Numbered from the stretch's first letter, positions 17,199 to 26,865 are shown. The stretch: 64,000 nucleotides of DNA from an uncultured Coriobacteriaceae bacterium (GCA_949298635.1 CASFXG010000001.1:29979-93978), one strand, 5' to 3'. Numbers and translations are program-made. The notes: generated by a model not told the origin, from the sequence alone.

Positions 17199-18196
17199 TT
17201 CGCCGCCCCCTTGCCTTTCTTGCGCCCGCCGACGGGGGCTTCCTCATGTGTACGATCGAACGCATCGTATGCCTCCACGATGCGCCCTACAAGCGAATGG
17301 CGCACCACATCGGAGCGATCAAGATGGATGAAGGCGATGTCCTCGACGCCGGTAAGGATCTCCTCGATCTCGGTGAGGCCACCGCGCCTGCCCATGAGGT
17401 CGCGCTGCGTGGTATCGCCCGTGATGATGAATTTGGAATTGAAGCCCAGGCGCGTGAGGAACATCTTCATCTGTTCGGGCGTGGTGTTCTGAGCTTCGTC
17501 CAAGATCACAAACGCATCGTTCAGCGTGCGACCGCGCATGTAGGCGAGCGGGGCGATCTCGATGATGCCCTGTTCGATAAGCTCGCCGCCGCGCTCCATG
17601 TCGGTCATGTCGAAGAGCGCATCGAAGAGCGGGCGCACATAGGGGTCGATCTTCTCTTGAAGCGTTCCAGGCAGATACCCCAGGCTCTCCCCGGCTTCCA
17701 CGACAGGACGCGTGAGCACCACGCGGCCGACCTCGTGGCGCTTGAGCGCAGCCACCGCCATCGCCATGGCGAGATACGTCTTGCCCGTGCCGGCAGGCCC
17801 CAGGCAAAACGTTACCGTATGCTGGCGGATCGCATCGATATAGCGCTTCTGTCCCACGGTCTTCGGGCGGATTGCCTTACCGCGGTACGTGAGCAAGATG
17901 TCGTCTCGGAAGCCCGAGATGTCCATCACGCTTTCCCTGAGCGTCTGCAGGGCGCGAACGACCTCGGCCTCTGTGGGCGTGTCGCCCGCCCGCGCCTCCT
18001 TGATGAGATAGGTGAAGAGACGGGTGAGGATCTCGACTTCCTCCGCAGATCCCGACACGGAAAGTGTCCGCCCGCGCGAGGTGATCGCCGCACCGGTGCG
18101 CTCCTCGATGGTGCGCAACAGCATATCGCCGGAACCGAGAACACGGACCGCGTCGACATCATCGGGTATAGTCAGTTTCACCGTCGCGGTATCCAT
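17195..18196 (-). CDS. phoH: PhoH family ATPase (PhoH-like, YbeZ)
   Basis: This PhoH/YbeZ ATPase is a cytoplasmic P-loop protein usually paired with YbeY and implicated in RNA metabolism. The 333-aa product has Walker A GPAGTGKTYLAMA near residue 130, Walker B FVILDEAQNTTPEQMKMFLTRLG, and sensor GDTTQRDLMGRRGGL. The start at 18196 overlaps the mtaB stop (TAATG) and has GGAGGGTTA before it. The N-terminal 100 residues form the usual KH-like region. Confidence 0.94.
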   Translation of the reverse strand: MDTATVKLTIPDDVDAVRVLGSGDMLLRTIEERTGAAITSRGRTLSVSGSAEEVEILTRLFTYLIKEARAGDTPTEAEVVRALQTLRESVMDISGFRDDILLTYRGKAIRPKTVGQKRYIDAIRQHTVTFCLGPAGTGKTYLAMAMAVAALKRHEVGRVVLTRPVVEAGESLGYLPGTLQEKIDPYVRPLFDALFDMTDMERGGELIEQGIIEIAPLAYMRGRTLNDAFVILDEAQNTTPEQMKMFLTRLGFNSKFIITGDTTQRDLMGRRGGLTEIEEILTGVEDIAFIHLDRSDVVRHSLVGRIVEAYDAFDRTHEEAPVGGRKKGKGAAK

Positions 18197-19539
18197 TAAC
18201 CCTCCAAGCACCCTGAGCCGCACGTTGCGCCCGATCCGTACGCCTTCATGTCGTCACCGCTGCATACGACCTTGGCGCGCACGAGACCGGATGCGCCCAC
18301 ATCCATGATAGCAACGTCCACGAGCGTGGGTGCGACGATACCCGCCTCCTCGAGACCCGAAACCTCGACGCGATGGAAGGACGCGAGCGTGCCGCGGCAT
18401 CCTTCTTCAATGACGGCGCGTTCCACCGACCCGATCCTCGTCTCGGCATCCTGCTGGGCGAGGCGCGCGGCGAGCTCTCGCGCCCGATGCGAGCGCTCGG
18501 CCATGACCTCGGGCGGCACCTGATCGGGCATGCTTGCCGCCGGGGTACCGGGGCGCGCGCTATAGCGGAACACGTGCATACGCGAAAATCCCACGCGCTC
18601 GCAGAGGGCGAGCGACTCCTCGAACTCCCCATCGGTCTCCCCGGGAAAGCCGACGATGAGGTCGCAGGAAAGCGAGGCGCTCGGCAGCGCAGCCCGGATA
18701 CGGCAACAGAGGTCTTCGAACTCCGCCGCAGTATAGGGACGCCCCATGCGTTCGAGCGTGCGTGTGCAGCCGGATTGTACGGGGAGATGGAAGAAGGGGG
18801 CGACGCGCCCGCCAGACGCGGCGACGCTCGCGATGAGCCGGTCGCTCACGTCCATGGGCTCGATGGAGGAAAGTCTGATATGCGGCACCGCGGTCTCACG
18901 TAGGATGATGTCGATGAGCTCGTCGATCTCGACATGCGCGTCGCGCGGACCCTCTCCGTCGTACGCCCCAAGGTTGACGCCCGTGAGCACGACCTCGGGC
19001 AGTCCCTCGTCGAGCGCGGCGCGCACCTCCTCGAGGACGGCCTCGACGGGAACGGAGCGCTCCGGACCGCGCGCCTTCCACACGATGCAGTACGTGCAGC
19101 GGTTGTTGCAACCGTCTTGAATCTTCACGCCCACGCGGGCGCGGCGTTGCAACACGCCTGCTCCGCCTCCTCTCGACGCCGCCGGTGGCGCGGCGACATA
19201 CCCCAGAGCCTCGAGCGCACATGAGGCGACCTCGACCTTGGAGGGGACGACGATGACGCGGTCGGAAAGCTCGCGGAGCGATTCGGGATGGAGCGCTGCG
19301 GCGCAACCCGTCGCGATCACGAGCGGTTCCCGCGCCCGCCCGAGCGCATGGCGCACGGCCTTTCTGGTCTTCGCTTCTGCCTCGCCGGTCACGGCGCAGG
19401 TGTTGATGACGATAAGTTCAGCTTCTTCCGGATCAACGAGCAGCAGACCGGCCGAAGCGAGTTCGCGCTCCATGCGGTCGGATTCCACGCGGTTGACCCG
19501 GCACCCGAGATTGATGACGGAAACGAACGGATTTGCCAC
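18196..19539 (-). CDS. mtaB: tRNA (ms2t6A37) methylthiotransferase MtaB
   Basis: MtaB methylthiolates t6A37 in ANN-decoding tRNAs using two iron-sulfur clusters and radical SAM chemistry. The MTTase domain cysteines occur in NLGCRVN, NTCAVTGEAE and ATGCAA, followed by the radical-SAM motif CNNRCTYCIVWKARG (CxxxCxxC). The TRAM-like C-terminus is shortened but present. I chose the GTG at 19539 (MANPFVSVINLGCRVN) because GGGGA lies six bases upstream; an ATG at 19554 is the alternative. It sits between dnaJ and phoH with almost no gaps. Confidence 0.92.
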   Translation of the reverse strand: MANPFVSVINLGCRVNRVESDRMERELASAGLLLVDPEEAELIVINTCAVTGEAEAKTRKAVRHALGRAREPLVIATGCAAALHPESLRELSDRVIVVPSKVEVASCALEALGYVAAPPAASRGGGAGVLQRRARVGVKIQDGCNNRCTYCIVWKARGPERSVPVEAVLEEVRAALDEGLPEVVLTGVNLGAYDGEGPRDAHVEIDELIDIILRETAVPHIRLSSIEPMDVSDRLIASVAASGGRVAPFFHLPVQSGCTRTLERMGRPYTAAEFEDLCCRIRAALPSASLSCDLIVGFPGETDGEFEESLALCERVGFSRMHVFRYSARPGTPAASMPDQVPPEVMAERSHRARELAARLAQQDAETRIGSVERAVIEEGCRGTLASFHRVEVSGLEEAGIVAPTLVDVAIMDVGASGLVRAKVVCSGDDMKAYGSGATCGSGCLEG

Positions 19540-19556
19540 GGTATGTCCCCACATGC

Positions 19557-20696
19557 CTAATCGAGCATGTCGTCGATGGCGTCGCGGATGCGCTCGCCCA
19601 CGCTGCGATGCGGCGCGACATCGTCGCCCACTGCCTCGGCATAGCGCTCGAGCAGCTCGCGCGCCTCGCCGGAAAGCTTGCGCGGCACCTCGACGCGGAC
19701 CTGCGCGATGGCGCGTCCGCGCGTCGTGCCGTCCATGCGCGGCATGCCGAATTCCTCGGTCGTAACCGTGTCGCCATACTGCGTGCCGGCAGGCACCTGG
19801 TACGTGATGGTCTCATCGGGCATGATGCCGGGGACGCTCACCGTGCAGCCGAGCGCCGCCTGAGCGATCGAAACTGTGACGACGCACAGCAGGTCGTCGC
19901 CCACGCGCTCGAAGCGGTCGTGATCTTTGACGACGACTGTAACCAGGAGGTCGCCCGACGCCTCTCCACGGAACCCGGCCTCGCCGTAGCCGCGCACGCG
20001 CAGCTGCCGCCCGCTCGCAATGCCCGCAGGCACCTCGATGTCGATCTTCTCGTGGGTCGGCGTGCGTCCCTGCCCGTCACACATGTCGCAGGGATGGTCG
20101 ATGACGGTTCCCTCGCCGCCGCAGTCGGGGCAGGGCGAGGTGGACTGCATCGTGCCGAAGATCGAGCGCTGCATGGTGGTGACGTAGCCCGATCCGTGGC
20201 AGCGGGGGCACTGCTTCTCTTCCGCGCCTTCCGCGCGGCCGGTGCCGCCACAGTCTTCACAAGGAGCAAGGCGGTCGTAGCTCACGGTCTTCGTGCAGCC
20301 AAGTGCCGCCTCCTCAAGCGTGATGGAGAGCGTGATAGCCATGTCGCGGCCGGCGCGTCTGCGCGCCCGACCACCTTGGGACGAGCGACCCCCGCCGAAG
20401 AACGACGAGAAGATGTCGTCCACGCCCATGCCACCGAAGATGTCGCTGAAATCGACGTACCCGGAGCCGCCGGGGCCGTCCGCCGTACCGAAGCGGTCGT
20501 AGTTCGCACGCTTCTGCTCGTCCGAGAGCACCGAATACGCCTCGTTCAGCTCCTTGAACTTCTCCTCGGCGTCTGGATCGTCCGAGACGTCCGGATGCAC
20601 CTTGCGCGCCTTCTTCAAAAACGCGCGCTTGATGGTGCGCTGGTCAGCATCTCGCTCTACACCCAGGATATCGTAGTAATCTTTCGACCCCGGCAC
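19557..20696 (-). CDS. dnaJ: Chaperone DnaJ (type I)
   Basis: This is a canonical Hsp40 that delivers clients to DnaK and stimulates its ATPase. Domains of the 379-aa product are the J domain with HPD (about 5-70), a G/F-rich stretch ([22 protein letters not shown]), four CxxCxGxG zinc motifs ([32 protein letters not shown]), and full C-terminal substrate-binding domains ending in a dimerisation tail. All expected motifs are intact. dnaK, grpE and hrcA are not in the window. A second, atypical dnaJ lies 99 bases upstream. Confidence 0.96.
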   Translation of the reverse strand: MPGSKDYYDILGVERDADQRTIKRAFLKKARKVHPDVSDDPDAEEKFKELNEAYSVLSDEQKRANYDRFGTADGPGGSGYVDFSDIFGGMGVDDIFSSFFGGGRSSQGGRARRRAGRDMAITLSITLEEAALGCTKTVSYDRLAPCEDCGGTGRAEGAEEKQCPRCHGSGYVTTMQRSIFGTMQSTSPCPDCGGEGTVIDHPCDMCDGQGRTPTHEKIDIEVPAGIASGRQLRVRGYGEAGFRGEASGDLLVTVVVKDHDRFERVGDDLLCVVTVSIAQAALGCTVSVPGIMPDETITYQVPAGTQYGDTVTTEEFGMPRMDGTTRGRAIAQVRVEVPRKLSGEARELLERYAEAVGDDVAPHRSVGERIRDAIDDMLD

Positions 20697-20795
20697 TTCC
20701 CTACCTTCTCCCCCATCATGACGTTAGCGCCAAGCGCAAGACGCCCGGAGCTCTGTGTTCAACCGCATGCGGCGCATGACGCGTCCGGCGACACG

Positions 20796-21917
20796 CTACC
20801 ACAAGAACGGTCGATAGAAATACATACCGCGCGTGCAGCTCGCAAACCACATGAGCAGCAGCACGTAGAACAGCGAATTCATGCATCCGTTCACAAACAG
20901 CTGGAGCCCGCGCTTGAACCAGATAAACGAGCGATGCGACGGGACCTCCTTCAGCACCATGCCCGCACCGAAGCAGAACGGGATGAGGCAGAGCGCAGAG
21001 AACAGCGTGAAGGCACCGCCCATGATCGCAAGCAGCAGAAACGGTGCCGCCATGCCCATAAGTTTGAAGCCCTGGGCCGCTTTGCCCTCGAGCCGCTCGG
21101 CTGCCACGCGGGCACGCCCCACGAGGTCGCCGGCCGCCGCCCCGTTCGTGCCGGCATGACCCATGCCCTTCACACGAACCGTGGCGCCGTCGTGCATGCC
21201 GGCCGGGAACTCGATGACCGCCTCCGCCATGACCTGACGGCGCCCCGACCCTCCACATTCAGGGCAGGGATCGGAGATGACCTTGCCCGAGCCGTTGCAC
21301 TCAGGGCACACCATCTGGAACATGCCACCGCCAAAAAGGAATGACATGTCGACGTCCATGGCGCCCGTGCCGCCGCACGAGGGGCAGGTATGGGCGTGCT
21401 CGGAGGATACGGAACCGGAGCCATGGCAGTGGCTGCACGGCTCATACCGCCGATACTTGATGCCCTTGCGCGCGCCGTTTTTCACCTGCTCGGGCGTAAG
21501 ATCCACATCGACGACGACATCCGCCCCCTCCTCGGGGTTGAACGCCTGTGACGTTCCGCGCCCGCCGCGGCGGGGCTCCGACCACATGCCGCCGAAAGGG
21601 AAGCCGCCAAAGCCGCCATAATAGGATCCACGTGCACCGGCCGCTCCCGCATACGGGCTCTGTCCAGCCGCGCCACCGTATCCGGCAAAGGGGTTTCCCG
21701 AGCGCATCGCGTCATAGCGGGCGCGCTTCTGCTCGTCCGATAAGACGGCGTAGGCTTCCGAAACCTCTTTGAACTTCTCCTCGGCGTCGGGCTCCTTGTT
21801 GACATCCGGATGCAGCTTGCGTGCCTTCTGCTGGAACGCCTTCTGGATTTCGCGCTTATCGGCATCTTTCGAGACGCCGAGGATCGCGTAGTAGTCTTTG
21901 TCGTTCATTCCTGCCAC
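20796..21917 (-). CDS. Membrane-ending DnaJ-like protein
   Basis: The 373-aa product begins as a normal type I DnaJ: J domain 7-72 with HPD at 36-38, a G/F/A-rich linker 74-130, and zinc-finger repeats [24 protein letters not shown] and CPECGGSG between 161 and 225. Only the first strands of the client-binding domain follow (226-270). The rest is replaced by about 100 residues with two or three hydrophobic segments (about 286-322 and 339-362) separated by a charged loop. The frame is open and uninterrupted, so this is an architecture and not an obvious frameshift. It could recruit DnaK to the membrane. The GTG at 21917 has AGGAGG upstream; an ATG at 21908 is the alternative start. Confidence 0.85.
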   Translation of the reverse strand: MAGMNDKDYYAILGVSKDADKREIQKAFQQKARKLHPDVNKEPDAEEKFKEVSEAYAVLSDEQKRARYDAMRSGNPFAGYGGAAGQSPYAGAAGARGSYYGGFGGFPFGGMWSEPRRGGRGTSQAFNPEEGADVVVDVDLTPEQVKNGARKGIKYRRYEPCSHCHGSGSVSSEHAHTCPSCGGTGAMDVDMSFLFGGGMFQMVCPECNGSGKVISDPCPECGGSGRRQVMAEAVIEFPAGMHDGATVRVKGMGHAGTNGAAAGDLVGRARVAAERLEGKAAQGFKLMGMAAPFLLLAIMGGAFTLFSALCLIPFCFGAGMVLKEVPSHRSFIWFKRGLQLFVNGCMNSLFYVLLLMWFASCTRGMYFYRPFLW

Positions 21918-22029
21918 GGTGGGGGCAACCTCCTGCTCGCTAACGTAGGCATAGCGTATTGTACCGAAATACTGGGCTGCTCAAACTCAGGATCACAACT
22001 GAACGCAGCTTGCATAAGGACAGGCGACG

Positions 22030-23205
22030 CTAACGAAGGTCCCACATGATGCCAAATAACTCGTTGCCCAGAAGCCAGCCGTCCTCGGTGGGCACGAGCG
22101 CGTCGGTCGCCGTATCGAAGCGTGCGAGTCCCGACGAGGTCGCAGCGCGTATGCCCGCCCGAACGCGCTCCGCCCCGAGTACGCGCTGAGCCTGCGCGAT
22201 GAGCTCGCCGGGAGCGCCCGCCGTCATGCGCATTGCGAGCATGAGGTCTTCTGCTACGGCCTCCCGTTTCGTGAGGAACTCAAGGTCAAAGGAACAAGCG
22301 GCATCGTCGCGCTGCACGAAGCGCACGCGAGCCGCCTCGCCGTCGAGGTGCGCATCACCGAAGAACTCACGCAAGCCGCTGAATTCCCTCGCCGTGAGCA
22401 TACCGGCCGCTGAGCGTCCAACACCGAGGTAGCTCATCCCCGTCCAGTACGCGATGTTATGCCGGCACGCCTTCCCGGGCTTCGCGTAGCTCGCAACCTC
22501 ATAGGGTGCGTACCCCGCAACCTTAAAGAGATTGCGCGCCCGCACCATGCACGCAGCCTGAAAATCCTCGTCAGGGTCAAGTTCCTCTCCCCGCTCGATA
22601 CGGCACGCGAGCGGCGTTCCCGCTTCAATGGCGAGCGGGTAGACGGAGATATGGTCGGGCGCGACATCAATCGTCTCACGCAGCGTCTTATCCCAGCTCT
22701 CTTTCGTTTGTCGGGGAAGGCCGCACATAAGGTCGCATGAGACATCGAAACCGTTCGCACGGGCGCGCTCGATGGCGGCGTGCGCCTCTCTCGCGCTGTG
22801 AAGCCGCCCGATAGCGCGGAGCTCCTCATTTTGAAAACTCTGGACACCAAGTGAGATGCGCGTGACACCCGAGGCAGCGAGTGCCGCGGCAAGCGCTTCG
22901 GTGAACGATTCCGGGTTCGCCTCACAGGTGAGCTCCTCGGGCGCACACCAAGTACGGATATGCCGAACGAGCGCAGGCAGCCGACGCCCGAGCACCGTCG
23001 GCGTGCCGCCGCCGAGGTAGACCGTCCGCACGTCCCGAAGCGCGCCTGCGTCGCCAAACGCGTCGATATGCCGAAAGAGCTCATCGAGGTAGCGCTCCGC
23101 GGCGGCATCGAGGGCAGCGCCGTCAAGCGCTCGCGAATCGAAGTCGCAGTACGCGCACTTCGCGTGACAGAACGGGATATGGACATAGAGCGCCTCTATC
23201 GCCAT
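22030..23205 (-). CDS. hemW: Radical SAM heme chaperone HemW
   Basis: HemW is the radical-SAM relative of coproporphyrinogen dehydrogenase that binds heme and acts as a heme chaperone. It is often misnamed HemN. The CxxxCxxC motif is in FCHAKCAYCDF at the N-terminus, followed by YLGGGTPT and the HemW-type C-terminal HemN_C domain. The 391-aa length is typical. The ATG has GGAGGAG upstream. The position next to dnaJ matches the conserved hemW-hrcA-dnaJ cluster, but hrcA is missing here and its place is taken by the membrane DnaJ. Confidence 0.92.
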   Translation of the reverse strand: MAIEALYVHIPFCHAKCAYCDFDSRALDGAALDAAAERYLDELFRHIDAFGDAGALRDVRTVYLGGGTPTVLGRRLPALVRHIRTWCAPEELTCEANPESFTEALAAALAASGVTRISLGVQSFQNEELRAIGRLHSAREAHAAIERARANGFDVSCDLMCGLPRQTKESWDKTLRETIDVAPDHISVYPLAIEAGTPLACRIERGEELDPDEDFQAACMVRARNLFKVAGYAPYEVASYAKPGKACRHNIAYWTGMSYLGVGRSAAGMLTAREFSGLREFFGDAHLDGEAARVRFVQRDDAACSFDLEFLTKREAVAEDLMLAMRMTAGAPGELIAQAQRVLGAERVRAGIRAATSSGLARFDTATDALVPTEDGWLLGNELFGIMWDLR

Positions 23206-23262
23206 GTCTCCTCCTTCACATGGCGCGTAGCTGCAAGACAGCCGTCGCGATATGCGGAGACC

Positions 23263-24255
23263 CTAGGCACGGTCGCCCTCGTCCGCATCAAGTGACGCCT
23301 CGATCTCGTCGATGAGAGCGAGGAACTCCTCGAAGGTAGAGCACTTCACCACACGTCCGCGCCACATAGCGGCACGCGGCAGACCCTTGAGGTACCACGT
23401 CGCGTACGTGCGTGCGCGAGCCATCGCGCACGGGATGAGCTCATTCGTAAGCGCAAGGTGGTCGCGAAGTGCGCCGAGCCGCTCGCAAGCGGTACGCATC
23501 GGAACCTCACGCCCGTCGTTCAGCAGGCGCTCGGCATCTTCGAAGATCCAAGGGTTGCCGTAAGAGCCGCGCGCGATGAAGACACCGCTCGCCGCGGTCT
23601 CACGAAGCATCCGCACCGCGGCCTCGGCGGAAAACACATCGCCCGAACCGATCACCGGCACCGATACGGCGCGAGCGACGTCATCGATCACTGACCAATC
23701 CGCCTCACCGGTATACAGCTGCTTCGCGCTCCTGCCATGCACAGCGATGGCGGAAGCGCCCGCCTCTTCGAGCATCTCAGCGAACACGGGGGCGACGACC
23801 TCACCGGTACGGAAGCCCGAGCGGATCTTTACCGTCACGGGTACGTGGGCATGCGAAACCGCTGCCCGAACGATGTCGCGCGCGAGCAGTGGCTCCTCCA
23901 TAAGCGCCGATCCCTCCCCCTTGGTAATCACCTTGCGGGCGGGACATGCCATGTTGATATCGATGAGCGCGAGCTTCTCGCCCACGCGCGCCCCGACCGC
24001 CTCGACTGCCTCGGCGAACTGTTCGGGCTTGCTGCCGAAGAGCTGGACGGCGATATTCGGCTCCTCCTCCGCCGGCAGCACGAGCTCCCAAGTCTGCTCG
24101 CTCGTATAGTGGAGCCCGGCGACGCTCACCATCTCGCTATACGCGAGCGGTGCCCCGTGCCGACGCATCTGGATGCGGTAAGCGGCATCGGAAACACCCG
24201 CCATGGGTGCCATGAGGAAGGGATGCTCCTCGAGATATGTCCTAACGTCGTTCAT
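23263..24255 (-). CDS. dus: tRNA-dihydrouridine synthase
   Basis: This FMN enzyme reduces uridines in the tRNA D-arm. The 330-aa product has the FMN-barrel start FLMAPMAGVSDAAYR and the catalytic cysteine in NMACPARKVITKGEGSALM. The phosphate- and FMN-binding parts are VTVKIRSGF, AIAVHGRSAKQLYTGEADW and VIGSGDVFS. It resembles the DusB type most, but I do not assign the subtype firmly. It lies between lepA and hemW, with a repeat patch upstream. Confidence 0.92.
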   Translation of the reverse strand: MNDVRTYLEEHPFLMAPMAGVSDAAYRIQMRRHGAPLAYSEMVSVAGLHYTSEQTWELVLPAEEEPNIAVQLFGSKPEQFAEAVEAVGARVGEKLALIDINMACPARKVITKGEGSALMEEPLLARDIVRAAVSHAHVPVTVKIRSGFRTGEVVAPVFAEMLEEAGASAIAVHGRSAKQLYTGEADWSVIDDVARAVSVPVIGSGDVFSAEAAVRMLRETAASGVFIARGSYGNPWIFEDAERLLNDGREVPMRTACERLGALRDHLALTNELIPCAMARARTYATWYLKGLPRAAMWRGRVVKCSTFEEFLALIDEIEASLDADEGDRA

Positions 24256-24272
24256 CGATCTGCACGCAATCT

Positions 24273-24311
24273 GACATTGGGGACAGTCCCCAATGTCATG
24301 ACATTGGGGAC
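24273..24311. repeat. REP-like array of three alternating 12-mers
   Basis: GACATTGGGGAC (24273-24284), its reverse complement GTCCCCAATGTC (24286-24297) and GACATTGGGGAC again (24300-24311) alternate with 1-2 base gaps. They form two overlapping near-perfect palindromes. The core resembles the ends of the RAYT repeats (ATTTTGGGACA). It lies after lepA and before dusB and may act as a transcript end. Confidence 0.8.
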
Positions 24312-24326
24312 AGGCGTATCGGGAAG

Positions 24327-26132
24327 CTAGTCCTCGACCTTCAAGATGGCAAGGAAGGCTTCCTGGGGCACCTCGACCGAACCGATGGCCTTCATGCGCT
24401 TCTTGCCCTCTTTTTGCTTCTCCAAGAGCTTTCGCTTACGTGAGATGTCGCCGCCGTAGCACTTGGCGAGTACGTCCTTACGCACGGCCTTCACCGTGGA
24501 GCGCGCGATGATCTTGTTGCCGATCGCGCCCTGGATGGGCACCTCGAACTGCTGGCGCGGGATGATCTCCTTGAGCTTGTCGCAGAGGCCGCGCGCGAGC
24601 GGGTACGCCTTGTCCTTGTGTACGATGAAACTGAGCGCGTCGACTTCGTCGCCCGATAGCAAGATATCGAGCTTCACGAGTTCGCTCGCGCGGTAGTCGG
24701 CAAACTCGTAATCGAGCGAGGCGTATCCCTTCGTGCGGCTCTTGAGCTGGTCGAAGAAGTCGAGAATGAGCTCGGCGAGCGGAATGTCGAAGCGCATCTC
24801 CACCGACTTCTGGGAGAGATGGATCATGTCGGTCATGATGCCACGGTGCTCGATACCGAGCTGCATCACCGCACCCGTGTACTCAGGCGGCACGATGACC
24901 TTTGCTTTGAGGTAGGGCTCCTCGATGTGGTCGATGCGCGTCACGTCGGGCAGGTCTTGGGGGCTGCGCACCTCGAGCATGGTGCCGTCCGTCTTGTAGA
25001 CGTGGTAGTCAACGCTCGGACTCGTGGCTATGAGGTCGAGGTCGAATTCGCGCTCGAGGCGCTCCTTCACGACCTCCATATGCAGCAAACCGAGGAAGCC
25101 GACGCGGAAGCCGAAGCCGAGCGCGACGGAGGTCTCAGGCGTCCAGATGAGCGACGGGTCGTTCACATGGAGCTTCTCAAGCGCGTCGCGCAGGTTCTCG
25201 TAATCCTTGTTGTCGATGGGAAAGATGCCGGTATAGACCATGGGCTTCGCCTCGCGATACCCGGGAAGGGGCTCCGCGCAGGGGCGGTCACGATACGTAA
25301 GGGTTTCACCCACGTGGACCGCTTCGGGATCTTTGAGACCGGTGACGACGAATCCAACCTCGCCCACGGTGAGGGCGTCGACGGGCGTCTCCGCGGGGCG
25401 CTTTACACCCACCCCATCGACAAGGAAGCTGTGTCCCGTCTGCATCATAGTGAGCTGCATGCCGGCGCGGATCTCGCCGTCGAAGATGCGCACCGTGGCG
25501 ACGACGCCGCGATATTCGTCGAAATACGAGTCGAGGATGAGCGCTTTGAGCGGCGCCTTGACGTCTCCTTCGGGGGCTGACACCAAAAAGACAATCGCCT
25601 CGAGCAAGTCATGGATGCCCTCGCCCGTCTTGCCCGAGACGCACACGGCGTCGTCGGCGGGAATCGCAAGTTCGTCCTCGATCTCGAGCTTGACCTCGTC
25701 GGGGTGCGCGGAGGGTAGGTCGATCTTGTTGATCGCGGGCACGATGTCGAGGTTCGCGTTCATGGCGAGGTTCGCATTTGAGACGGTTTGCGCCTCGACG
25801 CCCTGCGTGGCGTCGACCACGAGCACGGCGCCCTCACACGCGGCGAGCGAGCGCGATACCTCGTAGGTGAAGTCGACGTGACCGGGGGTATCGATGAGGT
25901 TGAACTGGTAGGTCTCGCCGTCGTCGGCCGTGTACATGACGCGCACGGCGTTCGACTTGATCGTGATGCCGCGCTCGCGCTCGATATCCATGGTGTCGAG
26001 CAGCTGCGAGGCCATGTCGCGCTCCTCGACCGTGTTCGTGAGCTCGAGGATGCGATCGGAGATCGTCGATTTGCCGTGGTCGATATGAGCCACGATGGAG
26101 AAGTTTCTGATGTGTGAGGTGTTGGTGTTCAT
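24327..26132 (-). CDS. lepA: Elongation factor 4 (LepA)
   Basis: LepA is a ribosome-associated GTPase that affects initiation and back-translocation. The 601-aa product has the G1 motif AHIDHGKST at the N-terminus, DTPGHVDF (G3) and NKIDLP (G4). It also has EF-G-like domains III and V and the unique C-terminal domain ([23 protein letters not shown]). The length is typical. No Shine-Dalgarno sequence precedes the ATG. TACAAT ends only seven bases before it, suggesting a leaderless transcript. Confidence 0.97.
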   Translation of the reverse strand: MNTNTSHIRNFSIVAHIDHGKSTISDRILELTNTVEERDMASQLLDTMDIERERGITIKSNAVRVMYTADDGETYQFNLIDTPGHVDFTYEVSRSLAACEGAVLVVDATQGVEAQTVSNANLAMNANLDIVPAINKIDLPSAHPDEVKLEIEDELAIPADDAVCVSGKTGEGIHDLLEAIVFLVSAPEGDVKAPLKALILDSYFDEYRGVVATVRIFDGEIRAGMQLTMMQTGHSFLVDGVGVKRPAETPVDALTVGEVGFVVTGLKDPEAVHVGETLTYRDRPCAEPLPGYREAKPMVYTGIFPIDNKDYENLRDALEKLHVNDPSLIWTPETSVALGFGFRVGFLGLLHMEVVKERLEREFDLDLIATSPSVDYHVYKTDGTMLEVRSPQDLPDVTRIDHIEEPYLKAKVIVPPEYTGAVMQLGIEHRGIMTDMIHLSQKSVEMRFDIPLAELILDFFDQLKSRTKGYASLDYEFADYRASELVKLDILLSGDEVDALSFIVHKDKAYPLARGLCDKLKEIIPRQQFEVPIQGAIGNKIIARSTVKAVRKDVLAKCYGGDISRKRKLLEKQKEGKKRMKAIGSVEVPQEAFLAILKVED

Positions 26133-26139
26133 GGGGGTT

Positions 26140-26145
26140 ATTGTA
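26140..26145 (-). promoter_or_regulatory. Candidate -10 box of a leaderless lepA mRNA
   Basis: TACAAT on the minus strand lies seven bases before the lepA ATG, so transcription would begin at or next to the A of ATG. The intervening bases are C-rich and give no ribosome site. No good -35 hexamer is seen. Confidence 0.4.
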
Positions 26146-26179
26146 CTTGATTAGGCGGGAGGATGCGAGGGGCGTTGGG

Positions 26180-26302
26180 CGCTCGGGGCGGGTTGCGGGC
26201 TTCCCTCACTGCTCGGACAGTCCTGCTCACGACGGAGGCGCCACTGGCGCCTCCTGTTCGCGCGGAACTCGCGTGAGGGAATCCCGCAACTCGCCCCGAG
26301 CG
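26180..26302. repeat. Multibranched inverted repeat upstream of lepA
   Basis: Outer arms 26180-26209 and 26273-26302 pair over 30 positions, with one wobble and one mismatch. The 63-base interior contains a perfect 9-bp stem, GGAGGCGCC/GGCGCCTCC (26234-26254), with a 3-nt loop, and a GTTC/GAAC mini-stem. The region between lepA and rpsT holds no gene apart from this structure. Confidence 0.8.
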
Positions 26303-26368
26303 CGTGCATGGTGCCTCACACACCACAAATGGGGGGGCGGGATGGATGTTGAGCGGGTGACGAACCTG

Positions 26369-26406
26369 AAAGCGGGGATTCCATCATTCGATGGAATCCC
26401 CGCTTT
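26369..26406. terminator. Terminator after rpsT
   Basis: AAAGCGGGGATTCCAT pairs perfectly with ATGGAATCCCCGCTTT (16 bp, 6-nt loop), 26 bases past the rpsT stop codon. The minus-strand T-tract is short (TTT), but stem stability is high. Confidence 0.8.
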
Positions 26407-26432
26407 GGGTATCGTGCTTGTAGAGGCTTACG

Positions 26433-26696
26433 CTAGTTCAGGGTGTTCACGAGCTTCTGGACACCTGACTTGCGGTTAGAAGCCTGGTTCTTGTGGATGA
26501 TGCCCTTGGCAGCAGCCTGATCGAGGCGCTTGTAGGCGCGGCTGGCGGCAGCCTGCGCGGCCTGGGCGTCGCCCTGCTCAACAGCCTCATGAACGTGCTT
26601 GACGAGCGTCTTGAGCTCGGAGCGCACGGCGCGGTTGCGCACGCGGGCCTTCTCAGCGGTGCGGATACGCTTCTTCTGCGATTTGATGTTAGCCAC
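26433..26696 (-). CDS. rpsT: 30S ribosomal protein bS20
   Basis: bS20 is an 87-aa primary 16S-binding protein. The sequence MANIKSQKKRIRTAEKARVRNRAVRSELKT and the C-terminal KGIIHKNQASNRKSGVQKLV are classic. The A/Q-rich middle (AAQAAASRAYKRLDQAAAKG) forms the long helix. It is monocistronic, with its own candidate promoter upstream and a terminator downstream. Confidence 0.98.
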   Translation of the reverse strand: MANIKSQKKRIRTAEKARVRNRAVRSELKTLVKHVHEAVEQGDAQAAQAAASRAYKRLDQAAAKGIIHKNQASNRKSGVQKLVNTLN

Positions 26697-26777
26697 TTGC
26701 AGAGTTCCTTTCGAATTTCCTAGATATCGTCGCTATATGATCAGGCCTCTGAGACACGATTGAGGTCACAAGCAGGT

Positions 26778-26806
26778 AGTGTACCACGACGGCGCAGGTA
26801 GGTGAA
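26778..26806 (-). promoter_or_regulatory. Candidate rpsT promoter
   Basis: On the minus strand TTCACC (26801-26806) and TACACT (26778-26783) are spaced by 17 bases, about 80 bases upstream of the rpsT start. The -10 is good and the -35 is moderate. Confidence 0.45.
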
Positions 26807-26865
26807 GTGGTGATGCTGTGAAATTATACAGCGCTCTGCATTGCGGTCCATACGCGAAGCAGACG

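Noticed and set aside
24273..24311. CRISPR array
   Set aside because: The units alternate in orientation and are separated by 1-2 bases with no spacers, so it is a palindromic repeat cluster.
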